Shown here: piece by piece, positions 34,814 through 43,771 of the stretch
Numbering within the stretch: the stretch's first letter is position 1
How the letters are laid out: every line of letters begins with the position of its first letter
DNA from: Caldilineaceae bacterium
GTDB taxonomy: Bacteria; Chloroflexota; Anaerolineae; Caldilineales; Caldilineaceae
Direction of reading: 5' to 3'
DNA length: 64,000 nucleotides
Assembly (NCBI GenBank): GCA_022827195.1
Contig: JAJDTL010000041.1
Location: 124,001 to 188,000 of the forward strand
Program-made: the position numbers and the translations under genes
Notes under the pieces: model-generated
What the model was told of the DNA's origin: nothing
The model's database searches: none
Seen by the model: the letters and a program-made list of their open reading frames with translations, nothing else

Positions 34814-36406
34814 ATGACCAGGATGAACGGAGGGCAGGCGTTGGTACGGTCGCTGGCCGCGGAGGGGCTGCGGGTCGTTTTCGGTGTGCCCGGTGCGGGT
34901 CAATACGAGGCGATCGATGCGCTCTATTCGACGCCGAGCATCCGATATATTTCGGTCCGGCATGAGCAGGCTGCGAGCTACATGGCGGACGGCTACGCGC
35001 GCGCCGGCGGCGAGGTGGCCGCGGCCCTGGTGGTGGAGGGGCCGGGCCTGTTCAATGCGATGTCGGGGATCGCGACGGCGTATGCTACATCCTCACCGAT
35101 ATTGGTTGTAACGGGAGGCCATCACCATCGCAAGAAGGGGTTGGCGCTAGACGAGACGGCATGGCTGGGGCCGCTGACGAAGTGGGTCGCGCGCGTGCAG
35201 CGTCCGGCCGAAATACCGGAGACTGTGCGGGAGGCGTTCCGGCAGCTACGCAGCGGGAGGCCGCGCCCGGTGGCAATTGAGGTGCCGCCGTCCGTTTTTG
35301 CGGAGACGGAAGAGGTCGGGCCGGTGTTACAGCCGGCCGTTACGCCGGGACCAGCGCATTGCGACGACCGCGCGGTCCGGAGGGCGGCGGAGTTGCTGAT
35401 CGGGGCCCAAAGGCCTGTAATTTGGGCCGGCGGTGGGGTGATGCGGGCGAATGCCGCGGCGCTGGTTTCGGAACTGGCTGACTATTTGCAGATTCCGGTT
35501 GTCACGACGAGGCAAGGCAAGGGCAGCATATCCGAACGCCATCCCCTGTCGCTGGGTATGGCCGAGATGAACTACAGGCCGTTGCGAAACTGGCTTGCGG
35601 CGCGCGACCTGATCCTTGTGGTAGGTTCGAGCCGCGCGGCCGGAGCAGACGGGCAGCAGATTGTCAAGATTGACATTGACGAGACCGAGCTGGCCAGGGA
35701 TGAAAATGTGCTGCCAGTGCAGGGAGACGCCGACCCCGTTCTGATGGCGCTCAACCAGGTTGTGGCGACATCAACTTCGCCGCGCGGTGGATTCGCAGAC
35801 GCGGTGCAGGCAGAAGTCGCGTCGCTTAACGCGGCGCGTTTCGACCCTGCGGACCAGCTGCAGCCGCAGTGGGGCCTAATGGAGGCGGTCCACGCGGCGC
35901 TGCCGGATGATGGCATCGTTGTGCAGGGGATGAACCAGATGGGCTACTACAGCCGCAATTATTTCCGAGCAGGAGGTCCGCGCACGTATCTGACCAGCTC
36001 ATCGCACGGGACTTTGGGCTGCGCCTATCCTGTTGCGTTGGGGGCGAAGGTAGCCCACCCTGAGCGGGCCGTAGTTTCGCTGTCGGGTGACGGCGGCTTT
36101 TTGTACAACGTGCAGGAGCTTGCGACGGCGGTGCAGAACGGGATTAACGCGGTGGGGATCGTCTTCAACGACAACGCCTATGGCAATGTGCTGCGCGCGC
36201 AGATGGAGGAGTTCGACGGGCACGTGCTGGGCACGCAGCTGCACAATCCCGATTTTGTCGCGCTGGCGCAGAGTTTCGGTGCGCGGGGTGTGCTGGCGGA
36301 GGATGCGGCCGCGGTGGAGATGGCGCTGCGTGCGGCGGTCGATCCGGAGGCCGACAGGCCGACGCTGGTCGAAGTGCCGCTGGGTATGCTGGACCGGGAA
36401 TTCTAA
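34814..36406 (+). CDS. thiamine-diphosphate-dependent enzyme, acetolactate synthase-like
   Basis: About 530 residues with the three-domain ThDP decarboxylase layout. VRHEQAASYMADGYAR carries the cofactor-activating Glu, the middle domain has PVIWAGGGVMRANA, and SGDGGFLYNVQELATAVQ with VFNDNAYGNV is the GDG-to-NDN diphosphate and Mg-binding motif. Whether it is a synthase, a decarboxylase or a lyase cannot be read. The start is uncertain between ATG 34814 and ATG 34823. It lies between an LLM oxidoreductase and an aldolase in a probable catabolic operon and is a paralogue of the product of 45855-47483. Confidence 0.85.
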   Translation: MTRMNGGQALVRSLAAEGLRVVFGVPGAGQYEAIDALYSTPSIRYISVRHEQAASYMADGYARAGGEVAAALVVEGPGLFNAMSGIATAYATSSPILVVTGGHHHRKKGLALDETAWLGPLTKWVARVQRPAEIPETVREAFRQLRSGRPRPVAIEVPPSVFAETEEVGPVLQPAVTPGPAHCDDRAVRRAAELLIGAQRPVIWAGGGVMRANAAALVSELADYLQIPVVTTRQGKGSISERHPLSLGMAEMNYRPLRNWLAARDLILVVGSSRAAGADGQQIVKIDIDETELARDENVLPVQGDADPVLMALNQVVATSTSPRGGFADAVQAEVASLNAARFDPADQLQPQWGLMEAVHAALPDDGIVVQGMNQMGYYSRNYFRAGGPRTYLTSSSHGTLGCAYPVALGAKVAHPERAVVSLSGDGGFLYNVQELATAVQNGINAVGIVFNDNAYGNVLRAQMEEFDGHVLGTQLHNPDFVALAQSFGARGVLAEDAAAVEMALRAAVDPEADRPTLVEVPLGMLDREF

Positions 36407-36408
36407 CT

Positions 36409-36427
36409 GCAGTGGCCAGTGGCCGGT
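36409..36427. repeat. 19-base dispersed repeat copy
   Basis: An exact 19-base copy of the string at 10345-10363, based on CAGTGGCC units, immediately after the ThDP enzyme stop codon. The two loci are 26 kb apart and otherwise unrelated. Confidence 0.75.
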
Positions 36428-36512
36428 TGTCAGCTATCGGTATGGGTTCCTGGAGATATTTGTGGACTGCAGGAGTTTACCTGGGAAGAAAAGCAAAGGG
36501 GGAGGAGAAAGC

Positions 36513-37262
36513 ATGGCTGGTGAGAACAATCTCAAGGAACGGATTCACCGAGGAGAGCTGATTTTCGGCGTCGGCGCGTCGCTCGATTTCGGGCGTAGCC
36601 AGCTGGAAGACATCCTGGCACAGGGCGACTACAGCTTCGTCTACGTGGATAGCCAACACTCGGCGTTCAGCGAGAAGGAGTTGGTTACATTCTGCAGCCA
36701 CGCGCAGGCTATTGGGATTCCTGTGCAGCTGCGGATTCCGCACACACGTCATACCTACCTGATTGGCCGTTTTCTCGACTTCGGGCCGACCGGCATTCTG
36801 GTGCCTGAGGTAAAGAGTATGTCGGAGGTAGACGAGGCGATCGAGTTTTTCTATTATCCGCAGTTCGGGCGGCGCAGCTGGGGCGGGGCGGTGCGGCTCA
36901 ACATCGACGCGTTCAGCGCTCCGGCCGACCCGGAGGAGATAGACCGATTGGCCTACGCGGACTGGTGGAACAGCAACGGTTATCTCGCGATTCAGATGGA
37001 GTCGGTGGAGGCGGTGGTCAACGCGGCCAATCTGGCCAAGCCGGGCATCGACCTGCTGGCGTTCGGGCCGAACGACCTGCTCTTCAATATTGAGAGTCTG
37101 ACGAACAGTCCCTTCACGACGGTGGACGAGTGCATTGGGCATGTGTTGGAGCAGACGAAGGACAGCACGGTGCAGGTGAGCCTGGGGGTTGCGACTGCTG
37201 AGCAGCGGGACAAGTACATCGAGATGGGCGTGAAGGTGTTGCAGGTGACGCCGGGGATGTGA
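36513..37262 (+). CDS. HpcH/HpaI aldolase/citrate lyase family protein
   Basis: A 249-residue metal-dependent aldolase-family protein. YVDSQHSAFSEKE carries the expected catalytic His, PVQLRIPHTR the conserved Arg, and GPTGILVPEVKSM the metal-binding Glu. GGGGAGGAG lies 5 bases before the ATG at 36513; a much longer open frame starting in the preceding gene is not real coding. It differs from the aldolase at 6980-7732 in having VDSQHS in place of IEGEHG, so the two probably act on different substrates. Confidence 0.85.
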   Translation: MAGENNLKERIHRGELIFGVGASLDFGRSQLEDILAQGDYSFVYVDSQHSAFSEKELVTFCSHAQAIGIPVQLRIPHTRHTYLIGRFLDFGPTGILVPEVKSMSEVDEAIEFFYYPQFGRRSWGGAVRLNIDAFSAPADPEEIDRLAYADWWNSNGYLAIQMESVEAVVNAANLAKPGIDLLAFGPNDLLFNIESLTNSPFTTVDECIGHVLEQTKDSTVQVSLGVATAEQRDKYIEMGVKVLQVTPGM

Positions 37263-37367
37263 GGTTGAAGGGTCCCGATCTGCCGAGACATATCCTTATG
37301 TAATGTATCAGTCTACTGTGTTCGGCACGCTTCGAGTGCCCTTTGGGGACCAGTTGAAAGAGTCAGA

Positions 37368-38540
37368 ATGCAACTCACCGATGTCCGGCGACTAACGCCG
37401 ATAACGCAGGAGTACGCTTACTTCCAGAGCAGCGGCTTTTCGCCGAAGATGGAGCCGGTGATCGAGGAGACGAACCGCTGGGCGCGCTTTCAGAATGCAG
37501 GCGGGGCGGCGCCGGGCATCAATGAGAAGATGCTGGAGGGGTTCGAGGCGACGCGGGAAAAGGTGGCGCGCTCGATGAACGCGGACAGCGGCGAGATCGT
37601 CCTGGGGGAAAACACGACGATCGGGATCAATATCGTCGCCAACGGCATCGACTGGGAGGCGGGCGACAACGTCATCCTGAGCGACAAGGAGCATCCGGGC
37701 AACCGCATCACCTGGTACAGCCATGTGAAGCGGTATGGTATCGATCTGCGCTTTTTGCAGGTCGTACACGATGAAGAGCAGATGCTGGACCAGTTCGAAC
37801 AGTTACTCGATGAACGCACGCGCATTGTCTCGATCAGCCATGTCTGCCGCCGCACGGGTCAGCGGCTGCCGGCGCGGGCGCTGGTCGATAGCGCGCACGA
37901 GCGCGGCGTTCCCGTGCTGCTTGACGGCGCCCAGGCCTATGGCGCGGTCCCGGTTGACGTGCGGGCGCTGGACTGTGACTTCTACGCATTCAGCGGGCAC
38001 AAATATATTATGGCGCCGCAGGGCACGGGCGGCTTCTACGTCCGCAGAGATCGCATCCCGTGGATTCAACCGAGTTGGATTGGCTCACATTCTCAAAAGG
38101 ATTTCGACCTGGTTGGGGGGCTCACCCTGCTCGACGAGGCGAAGCGGTTCGAGTTCGGCACGCGCAACCTGGCGGACCAGGTTGGCTGGGGCAAGGCGCT
38201 CGACTGCTGGGAAGAGATTGGCTGGGACAATGTGTTTTCCTACATCGGGAACTACACTGACCGGGCGAAGGCGGCGCTCCAGACGGTGCCGGGGCTAACC
38301 TTGCATACGCCGCTGCCCTACGACAGGTCTTCGGGCATCGTGACCTTCAGTCTCGACGGTTTTACTTCGGCGGAAATCCAGGAGCATTTGACACAGCAAA
38401 AGGTGTTGGTTGCGCCGCTTGAGCTGGACGGAATCATGATCCGCGTTTCGACGCACGTCTTCAACAACGAGGAAGACCTGGACCGTCTTGTGGCCGGTTT
38501 GCGGAGGCTGAGGCAAGAGAAAGGCGCCGGCCGAGAGTAA
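37368..38540 (+). CDS. class V aminotransferase / cysteine desulfurase-like PLP enzyme
   Basis: A 390-residue fold-type I PLP enzyme. GENTTIGINIVANGI is the phosphate-binding segment, VLLDGAQAYGAVPVD holds Asp186, and FSGHKYIMAPQGTGGFYV holds the Schiff-base Lys212. The active-site cysteine loop of true NifS/SufS desulfurases is not evident, so an aminotransferase, epimerase or beta-lyase role is more likely. It ends module 1 of the plus-strand array. Confidence 0.85.
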   Translation: MQLTDVRRLTPITQEYAYFQSSGFSPKMEPVIEETNRWARFQNAGGAAPGINEKMLEGFEATREKVARSMNADSGEIVLGENTTIGINIVANGIDWEAGDNVILSDKEHPGNRITWYSHVKRYGIDLRFLQVVHDEEQMLDQFEQLLDERTRIVSISHVCRRTGQRLPARALVDSAHERGVPVLLDGAQAYGAVPVDVRALDCDFYAFSGHKYIMAPQGTGGFYVRRDRIPWIQPSWIGSHSQKDFDLVGGLTLLDEAKRFEFGTRNLADQVGWGKALDCWEEIGWDNVFSYIGNYTDRAKAALQTVPGLTLHTPLPYDRSSGIVTFSLDGFTSAEIQEHLTQQKVLVAPLELDGIMIRVSTHVFNNEEDLDRLVAGLRRLRQEKGAGRE

Positions 38541-38633
38541 CTCCCTACATGTCGGAATTTGGCGGAATCGCCGGCACTTTGCTGCTGCAGGTCGCAAGCG
38601 CAAGGCCTTATCTCCGCGCGGGCGTCGACGTTT

Positions 38634-38662
38634 TTGGCCGTGACAGAGGGAAACAGTATACT
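38634..38662 (+). promoter_or_regulatory. candidate promoter of Opp operon 2
   Basis: TTGGCC (38634-38639), a 17-base spacer, then TATACT (38657-38662), about 70 bases before the binding-protein ATG. Confidence 0.55.
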
Positions 38663-38739
38663 TGCACGGATTTTGGCACCAGCCCAACGAAATCAACCTA
38701 TATCCTTTTATCAAATTTCCACCCAGGAGACTGTGGACA

Positions 38740-40422
38740 ATGACCCGATTTACCCCGTTTGTTTTGTTACTGGCGGTTCTGATTATGGTGGCCGGCTGCG
38801 TAGCGCCGGCGCCTGCAGCGGAAATGCCAGAAGAGGAGATGATGGAGCAGGTCAGCACTGGGGGCGTAACCCTGCCTGAGGACGCTGCGGCTTCGGACAA
38901 GCAGGTCTTCCGGTCCGCCGGAATCGAGGGCAAGCACTTCGACACGATGCGGAATGAGTATGAAGGCTTTGCATTCGAGGCCACGATCGAGCAGCTGGCC
39001 AAGATGGGCCCTGAAGGCGAGTGGCACCCGGCGGCGGCCGACAGCTGGGAGGTGTCCGATGACGGCCGCACGTGGACATTCCACCTGCGCCAGGATGCCA
39101 TGTGGAGCGACGGCACACCTGTGACCGCGGAGGACTGGGTTTACAGCTTCCGCCGCTACCTTAATCCCGAGATGGCGAACGTCTATGCGTGGTTCCTGTT
39201 CGACCTCGAAAACGGCGAGGCCTACAACAAGGGCGAGGTGGACGTTGAGGAGCTGGGTGTGGAGCTGATCGACGAGTACACCTTCTCGCTCACGACTAGT
39301 GTGCCGATTCCGTACTACATGTTCAAGATCAACTGGCATGCGGCGCCTGTGCCGCGGCACATGGTCGAGGAGCATGGCGACGACTGGGCCAATGACCCGG
39401 CGACTGCGCCGAGCAACGGTCCCTACCGCATTGCCGAGTGGAACCGCGGACAGAACGTGATTTTCACGCCGAACCCGTACTACACGGGGCGGTACCCGGC
39501 CACGTTTGAGCAGAAGATCCAGGTGATCATTCCCGAGGTCGGCGCGCCGTTGCTGCAGATGTACCAGGCCGGCGACATTGACGGCGGCGTGGGCGTGACG
39601 GGCGATGACCTGGTGCAGGTGCTTGCGGACCCGCAGCTGAGCCAAGAGGCCTACATCAGCGTGATGAACCGTGGTGTCTACCTGTATCTGAACCAGAGGA
39701 CGCCTCCGTTTGACGACATTCTTGTGCGGCAGGCGCTCGGCCATGCGGTGGACCGCACTGCTCTTTGCGATAACGTGATGCGGGGCACCTGCATCCCGGC
39801 GCACGGCTTCCTGCCGAAGGACTTCCCGTGCGAGCGCAACGACGATCCTGAGCTGATCGCGTACCAGAACTACGATCCTGAGAAGGCGGCGGACCTGCTG
39901 GCGCAGGCCGGCTACCCCGGCGGTGAGGGCTTCCCGGAGATGGTGCTATACACCAAGGAAGGTGAGTTCATTCGCGAGGCCGAGGCGATCCAGCGGATGC
40001 TGGCGGACAACCTGGGCATCAAGCTGACGCCGCAGAACATCGAGCGCGCCGACTACGTGGCGCGAATGGCGAATGCAGAGCTGAAGATCGCGCTGAATCG
40101 CTGGGGCGCGGACTTCATCGACCCGAGCAACTTCGTGGACTGGTGGGACGATCCGGCGGCCTCCTACTTCACCGGCTGGACCGATGAGGAGTACCGCAAC
40201 CTGATCGACACCGCGCGGCCGATGCAGATGTCGGCGGAGCGCTGCGACCTGTATCACGAGGCGATCAAGATCCTGGCCCGCGATGCGATCGGCGTGTTCG
40301 TGATGAACCCGGTGCAGGCGGTCCTGTACAAAGACTATGTGAGCGGCTTGACGCTGACCGACGACGGCACGCTAGGCGTCTACAACATGATGCTGCTGGA
40401 CAGCGCGTACATTACCGAGTAG
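38740..40422 (+). CDS. peptide/oligosaccharide ABC transporter substrate-binding lipoprotein (SBP_bac_5)
   Basis: A 560-residue binding protein with signal peptide MTRFTPFVLLLAVLIMVAGC (lipobox VAGC, Cys20). DSWEVSDDGRTWTFHLRQDAMWSDG and RQALGHAVDRTALC are family hallmarks. CAGGAGA precedes the ATG at 38740. It differs clearly from the other two SBPs in the window and therefore probably binds a different ligand. Followed by a stem-loop and two permease genes. Confidence 0.9.
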   Translation: MTRFTPFVLLLAVLIMVAGCVAPAPAAEMPEEEMMEQVSTGGVTLPEDAAASDKQVFRSAGIEGKHFDTMRNEYEGFAFEATIEQLAKMGPEGEWHPAAADSWEVSDDGRTWTFHLRQDAMWSDGTPVTAEDWVYSFRRYLNPEMANVYAWFLFDLENGEAYNKGEVDVEELGVELIDEYTFSLTTSVPIPYYMFKINWHAAPVPRHMVEEHGDDWANDPATAPSNGPYRIAEWNRGQNVIFTPNPYYTGRYPATFEQKIQVIIPEVGAPLLQMYQAGDIDGGVGVTGDDLVQVLADPQLSQEAYISVMNRGVYLYLNQRTPPFDDILVRQALGHAVDRTALCDNVMRGTCIPAHGFLPKDFPCERNDDPELIAYQNYDPEKAADLLAQAGYPGGEGFPEMVLYTKEGEFIREAEAIQRMLADNLGIKLTPQNIERADYVARMANAELKIALNRWGADFIDPSNFVDWWDDPAASYFTGWTDEEYRNLIDTARPMQMSAERCDLYHEAIKILARDAIGVFVMNPVQAVLYKDYVSGLTLTDDGTLGVYNMMLLDSAYITE

Positions 40423-40452
40423 TTAAGCATTAGAGTAGTGAGCAAAGAGGAA

Positions 40453-40495
40453 TGAGGAGAGAGGAGCGGTGCGAATGAGCCGCTCTCTCTCCTCA
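40453..40495 (+). terminator. intercistronic stem-loop after SBP 2
   Basis: TGAGGAGAGAGGAGCGG (40453-40469) pairs with CCGCTCTCTCTCCTCA (40480-40495) with one bulged base, followed by CTTTGTGTG. Same position and G/A-rich left arm as the stem-loops after the other two binding-protein genes. Confidence 0.65.
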
Positions 40496-40530
40496 CTTTG
40501 TGTGCACGTGCAGCGGTCGTGGAGGGCCGG

Positions 40531-41472
40531 ATGGCGCGCTATGTACTGGGGCGCATCGTAGGGATAGTCGGCGTCCTTTTCTTCGTTTCGATCATGATCT
40601 TCATCATGATCCACTTCATACCGGGCGGTCCATTCGACGCGATGCCGACGGAGTCGGAGCACCGGGCGATACCCGAGCACATCCGGCAGAAGCTGATGGA
40701 GAAGTACGGGCTGGACAAGCCGTTGCACGTTCAGTATGTGCGGTACATGTGGGCGGCGCTGCGGGGGGACTTCGGCATCTCGTTCCGCTACGGGGAGCCG
40801 ATATCGGAGTTCATCGGGCGGACTTGGCCGATCACGGCGCAGTTGGGGCTGTCGGCGATGGCAGTTGGCATTCCGATCGGCATCCTCTTGGGAGTGGTGG
40901 CGGCGCTACGGCCAAACACTTGGCTGGACTACACGACAAACGTTATCGTAATCACAACCTTTGTAACGCCGCCCTTCGTAATCGCGATCATGAGCATCAT
41001 CATTTTTGCGGTGCAGCTGCGCTGGCTGCCGTCGGGCGGATGGGGAGAATCGAAGCAGTGGATCATGCCCACTTTCGTTTACGCGATCGGGTTGATAGGG
41101 GGTATGGCGCGCTTTACACGCGCCAGCATGGTAGATGCGCTGCAGGCCGAGTATGTGCGGACGGCGCGGGCCAAAGGCCTGCGCGAGCCGGCCGTTGTGT
41201 TCCGGCATGCGTTTCGGGCGGCGTCGCTGCCGCTGATCACGCTGTTGGGACCGCTTGTGGTCAACCTGCTGCTGGGCTCGTTCTTCATTGAGGCGATATT
41301 CCGGGTACCGGGAATCGGCAGCCAGACGACGCTGGCCATCTACAACCGGGACTACCCGATGATCATGGCATTGATCCTGCTGTGGACATTTGCGATCGCG
41401 ATCGCCTACCTGTTGACCGATCTGCTGTACGGGGTCGTTGACCCTCGCATTCGAATCGGCGCCACGAAGTAA
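40531..41472 (+). CDS. Opp/Dpp-type ABC transporter permease (DppB-like)
   Basis: A 313-residue permease with MARYVLGRIVGIVGVLFFVS as the first helix, KPLHVQYVRYMWAALRGDFGIS, and the EAA loop YVRTARAKGLREPAVVFRHAFRAASLPLI. The ATG at 40531 follows GGAGGG; a GTG at 40498 in frame is less well placed. It pairs with the next permease. Confidence 0.9.
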   Translation: MARYVLGRIVGIVGVLFFVSIMIFIMIHFIPGGPFDAMPTESEHRAIPEHIRQKLMEKYGLDKPLHVQYVRYMWAALRGDFGISFRYGEPISEFIGRTWPITAQLGLSAMAVGIPIGILLGVVAALRPNTWLDYTTNVIVITTFVTPPFVIAIMSIIIFAVQLRWLPSGGWGESKQWIMPTFVYAIGLIGGMARFTRASMVDALQAEYVRTARAKGLREPAVVFRHAFRAASLPLITLLGPLVVNLLLGSFFIEAIFRVPGIGSQTTLAIYNRDYPMIMALILLWTFAIAIAYLLTDLLYGVVDPRIRIGATK

Positions 41473-41530
41473 AGGGCGCTTCCAGCCGTAAGGAGCGCGA
41501 AGGAGAGCTACTATTTCGACCTCTTCGCCA

Positions 41531-42436
41531 ATGCAGGACCGTTCTCCCCGCCATGAAGGGGGGGCAACGCGGGTGCTGGCCGTGGAAATCCGGTCGCGGC
41601 CTCGCAACCTTTGGGGCGACGCAGCGCGGCGGTTCTCGCGCAACTTGCTGGCCATGATTTCGCTGGGTTTTGTCATCGTGCTGTTCCTGGTGGCCATTTT
41701 CGCCAATGTGCTGGCGCCTGAAGGCTATGACAACCAGCAGTATGACCAGACGTGGCTCTTCCCTTCTCTGGAACATCCGATGGGCACCGACCCGTTCGGC
41801 CGCGACGTACTGACGCGCATCATCTACGGCGCGCGCATTTCGCTGGCGGTCGGCTTTATCAGCAATTTCGTTGCGCTGGCGATCGGGCTGCCGTACGGGG
41901 CGGCGGCGGCGTGGTACGGCGGCGCGGTCGATTACGTGCTCATTCGCATCATTGAGATTATCAACTCGGTCCCCAACCTGCTGCTGGGGATTCTGATCAT
42001 CACAGTGCTGGGGACCGGCTTCCGGAACGTCCTGATCGTCTTCGCAGTGACCGGGTGGATGGGAATTGCACGCTTAGTGCGGGGGCAGTTCCTCTCGCTG
42101 CGGGAGCAGGACTATGTGCTGGCGGCGACCTGCATCGGCGTGCCCGAGCGGCGGATCATCATGCGGCATCTGCTGCCGAACTCGCTGTCGCCGATCATCG
42201 TCAGTGTGACGCTGGGCATCCCCGGCGCGATCCTTGGTGAGGCCGGGCTGAGCTTTCTGGGGATCGGGATCAACCCGCCGTTGCCCAGCTGGGGCCGCAT
42301 GCTCAACGATTACCTGTCGGCAGTCCAATCCCACTGGTATCTGGCATTCTTCCCCGGTCTGATGATTGCCCTGACGATGTACGCGTTTACGCTCATGGGC
42401 GATGGATTGCAAGAGGCGCTGGATCCGACCAAATGA
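41531..42436 (+). CDS. Opp/Dpp-type ABC transporter permease (DppC-like), start uncertain
   Basis: A 301-residue permease: FSRNLLAMISLGFVIVLFLVAIFANVLAP is the first helix, HPMGTDPFGRDVLTRIIYGARISLAVG the family signature, and YVLAATCIGVPERRIIMRHLLPNSLSPIIV the EAA loop. The annotated ATG at 41531 has no ribosome-binding site. An AAGGAG at 41500-41505 is spaced 7 bases from an in-frame ATT at 41513, which would add six residues; a non-canonical start is possible. No ATPase gene follows, unlike module 1. Confidence 0.87.
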   Translation: MQDRSPRHEGGATRVLAVEIRSRPRNLWGDAARRFSRNLLAMISLGFVIVLFLVAIFANVLAPEGYDNQQYDQTWLFPSLEHPMGTDPFGRDVLTRIIYGARISLAVGFISNFVALAIGLPYGAAAAWYGGAVDYVLIRIIEIINSVPNLLLGILIITVLGTGFRNVLIVFAVTGWMGIARLVRGQFLSLREQDYVLAATCIGVPERRIIMRHLLPNSLSPIIVSVTLGIPGAILGEAGLSFLGIGINPPLPSWGRMLNDYLSAVQSHWYLAFFPGLMIALTMYAFTLMGDGLQEALDPTK

Positions 42437-42523
42437 CTGCACGGCGGCAACTATGCGGGCTACTTGTTGCACTCAGCCTATTGCCGAGTCGCTGTCCTTC
42501 ACCCTGACCGAACGAGTTCCTGC

Positions 42524-43744
42524 ATGGACACGAGCGAGTGCGGGGCCGAGATTTGCTCACTCGACGACCTCCGCGCTGATATACCCCTCACGCGTCAATA
42601 CATCTATCTGAACAGTTGCACGTTCGGACCGGTACCGCGGTCGATCCAGGCGTGCATGGCGGACGCATTGCGCGCAGAGAACGAGGAGATTATTGCGATA
42701 CGAGGCAAGGAGGCAGGCGTTCGCTTCTACTCACGGGCCGAGCAGGCGCGGTGCACGCTGGCGGACCTGCTGGGCGTATCGGCCGGGGACGTGGCCTGGA
42801 CCTACAACACGACGACCGCCACCAGACTGGCGATCATGGGCATCGGCTGGCAGCCGGGCGACAAACTGGCGGTGACCGACGTAGAGCACGTCAGCACGAA
42901 TCGGGCGGCGGCGGGGCTGGCGCAATCGCGCGGTGTAGAGACGACGGTGATTCCTTCGACCGGGCCCGGCGAGGCAGTTTACGCAGGGCCGGACCTCTTT
43001 CTTGAGCAGCTGGACCGTCTGCTGACTCCGGCCCATCGTATGCTGGTGATGAGCCATGTCTCCAACATCGACGGGCGGCGGCTGCCCGTGACTGAGGCCG
43101 CGCGTATGGCGCGGGCGCGCGGGGTCAGGACGCTTGTGGACGGGGCGCAGTCGCTGGGCATCTTCACGGTGGACGCGGCGGCGATGGGGGCCGACTTCTA
43201 CAGCGGCTCGGTCCACAAGTGGCTTCTGGGCCCTCCCGGCATCGGGTTTCTCTTCGTTTCCAGCAACAGCAGGAAAGAGTTCAACCCCTTTGACTTTCCT
43301 GTTGTTAAGGATGATACGGGCGACGCTGAGCGGGCGCCGATGACGGCGTCAGCGCTGTGTGAGCTGGGAACGGCCAACTACGCGCTGCGTATCGGCGCGG
43401 GCGCGTGTGTGGAGACTGCGCGACGCATAGGGCTGGGCAAGATTGAAGAGCGATGCCGCTTGCTGACCGCCCGGCTGCGCGCGGGCCTGAGGCTTGTGCC
43501 GGGCATCCGCGTCGCCAGTCCGGAAGAGTGGGAACTGTCTTCCAGCGTTACCACGATCCAGCTGGACGAAGGAACGCCAGAGCGCTGCCAGCGGTTTGTC
43601 GAGCGACTTTTGGAAGAGTACGGCATCGTTGTCAAATACCGCCCGGAGATTTGCGGCGTGCGCATCGGCGTCGCCGGATTCAATACGAATGAAGAGATCG
43701 AGCAGTTCCTGGCGGCGACCGTCCACCTCATTCCACAGATCTGA
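42524..43744 (+). CDS. class V aminotransferase (isopenicillin N epimerase-like PLP enzyme)
   Basis: A 406-residue PLP enzyme. YNTTTATRLAIMGIGW is the phosphate-binding region, RTLVDGAQSLGIFTVD holds the cofactor Asp, and YSGSVHKWLLGPPGIGFLFV holds the Schiff-base Lys232 in the HKW context typical of isopenicillin N epimerase-like proteins. Paralogous to, but clearly diverged from, the product of 37368-38540. It follows the ATPase-less Opp permeases and precedes a 595-residue unknown protein. Confidence 0.85.
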   Translation: MDTSECGAEICSLDDLRADIPLTRQYIYLNSCTFGPVPRSIQACMADALRAENEEIIAIRGKEAGVRFYSRAEQARCTLADLLGVSAGDVAWTYNTTTATRLAIMGIGWQPGDKLAVTDVEHVSTNRAAAGLAQSRGVETTVIPSTGPGEAVYAGPDLFLEQLDRLLTPAHRMLVMSHVSNIDGRRLPVTEAARMARARGVRTLVDGAQSLGIFTVDAAAMGADFYSGSVHKWLLGPPGIGFLFVSSNSRKEFNPFDFPVVKDDTGDAERAPMTASALCELGTANYALRIGAGACVETARRIGLGKIEERCRLLTARLRAGLRLVPGIRVASPEEWELSSSVTTIQLDEGTPERCQRFVERLLEEYGIVVKYRPEICGVRIGVAGFNTNEEIEQFLAATVHLIPQI

Positions 43745-43771
43745 CCACAACGGAGAAAGTAAGAGCGAATT

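Noticed and set aside
36087..36512. Extension of the second HpcH/HpaI gene back into the ThDP gene
   Set aside because: The frame is open, but the upstream part is Arg/Trp/Cys-rich shadow sequence; a strong ribosome-binding site supports ATG 36513.
37262..37367. Promoter before the first class V aminotransferase
   Set aside because: TTGAAG and ATGTAAT-like strings exist but spacing and match are poor; cotranscription from upstream is equally likely.
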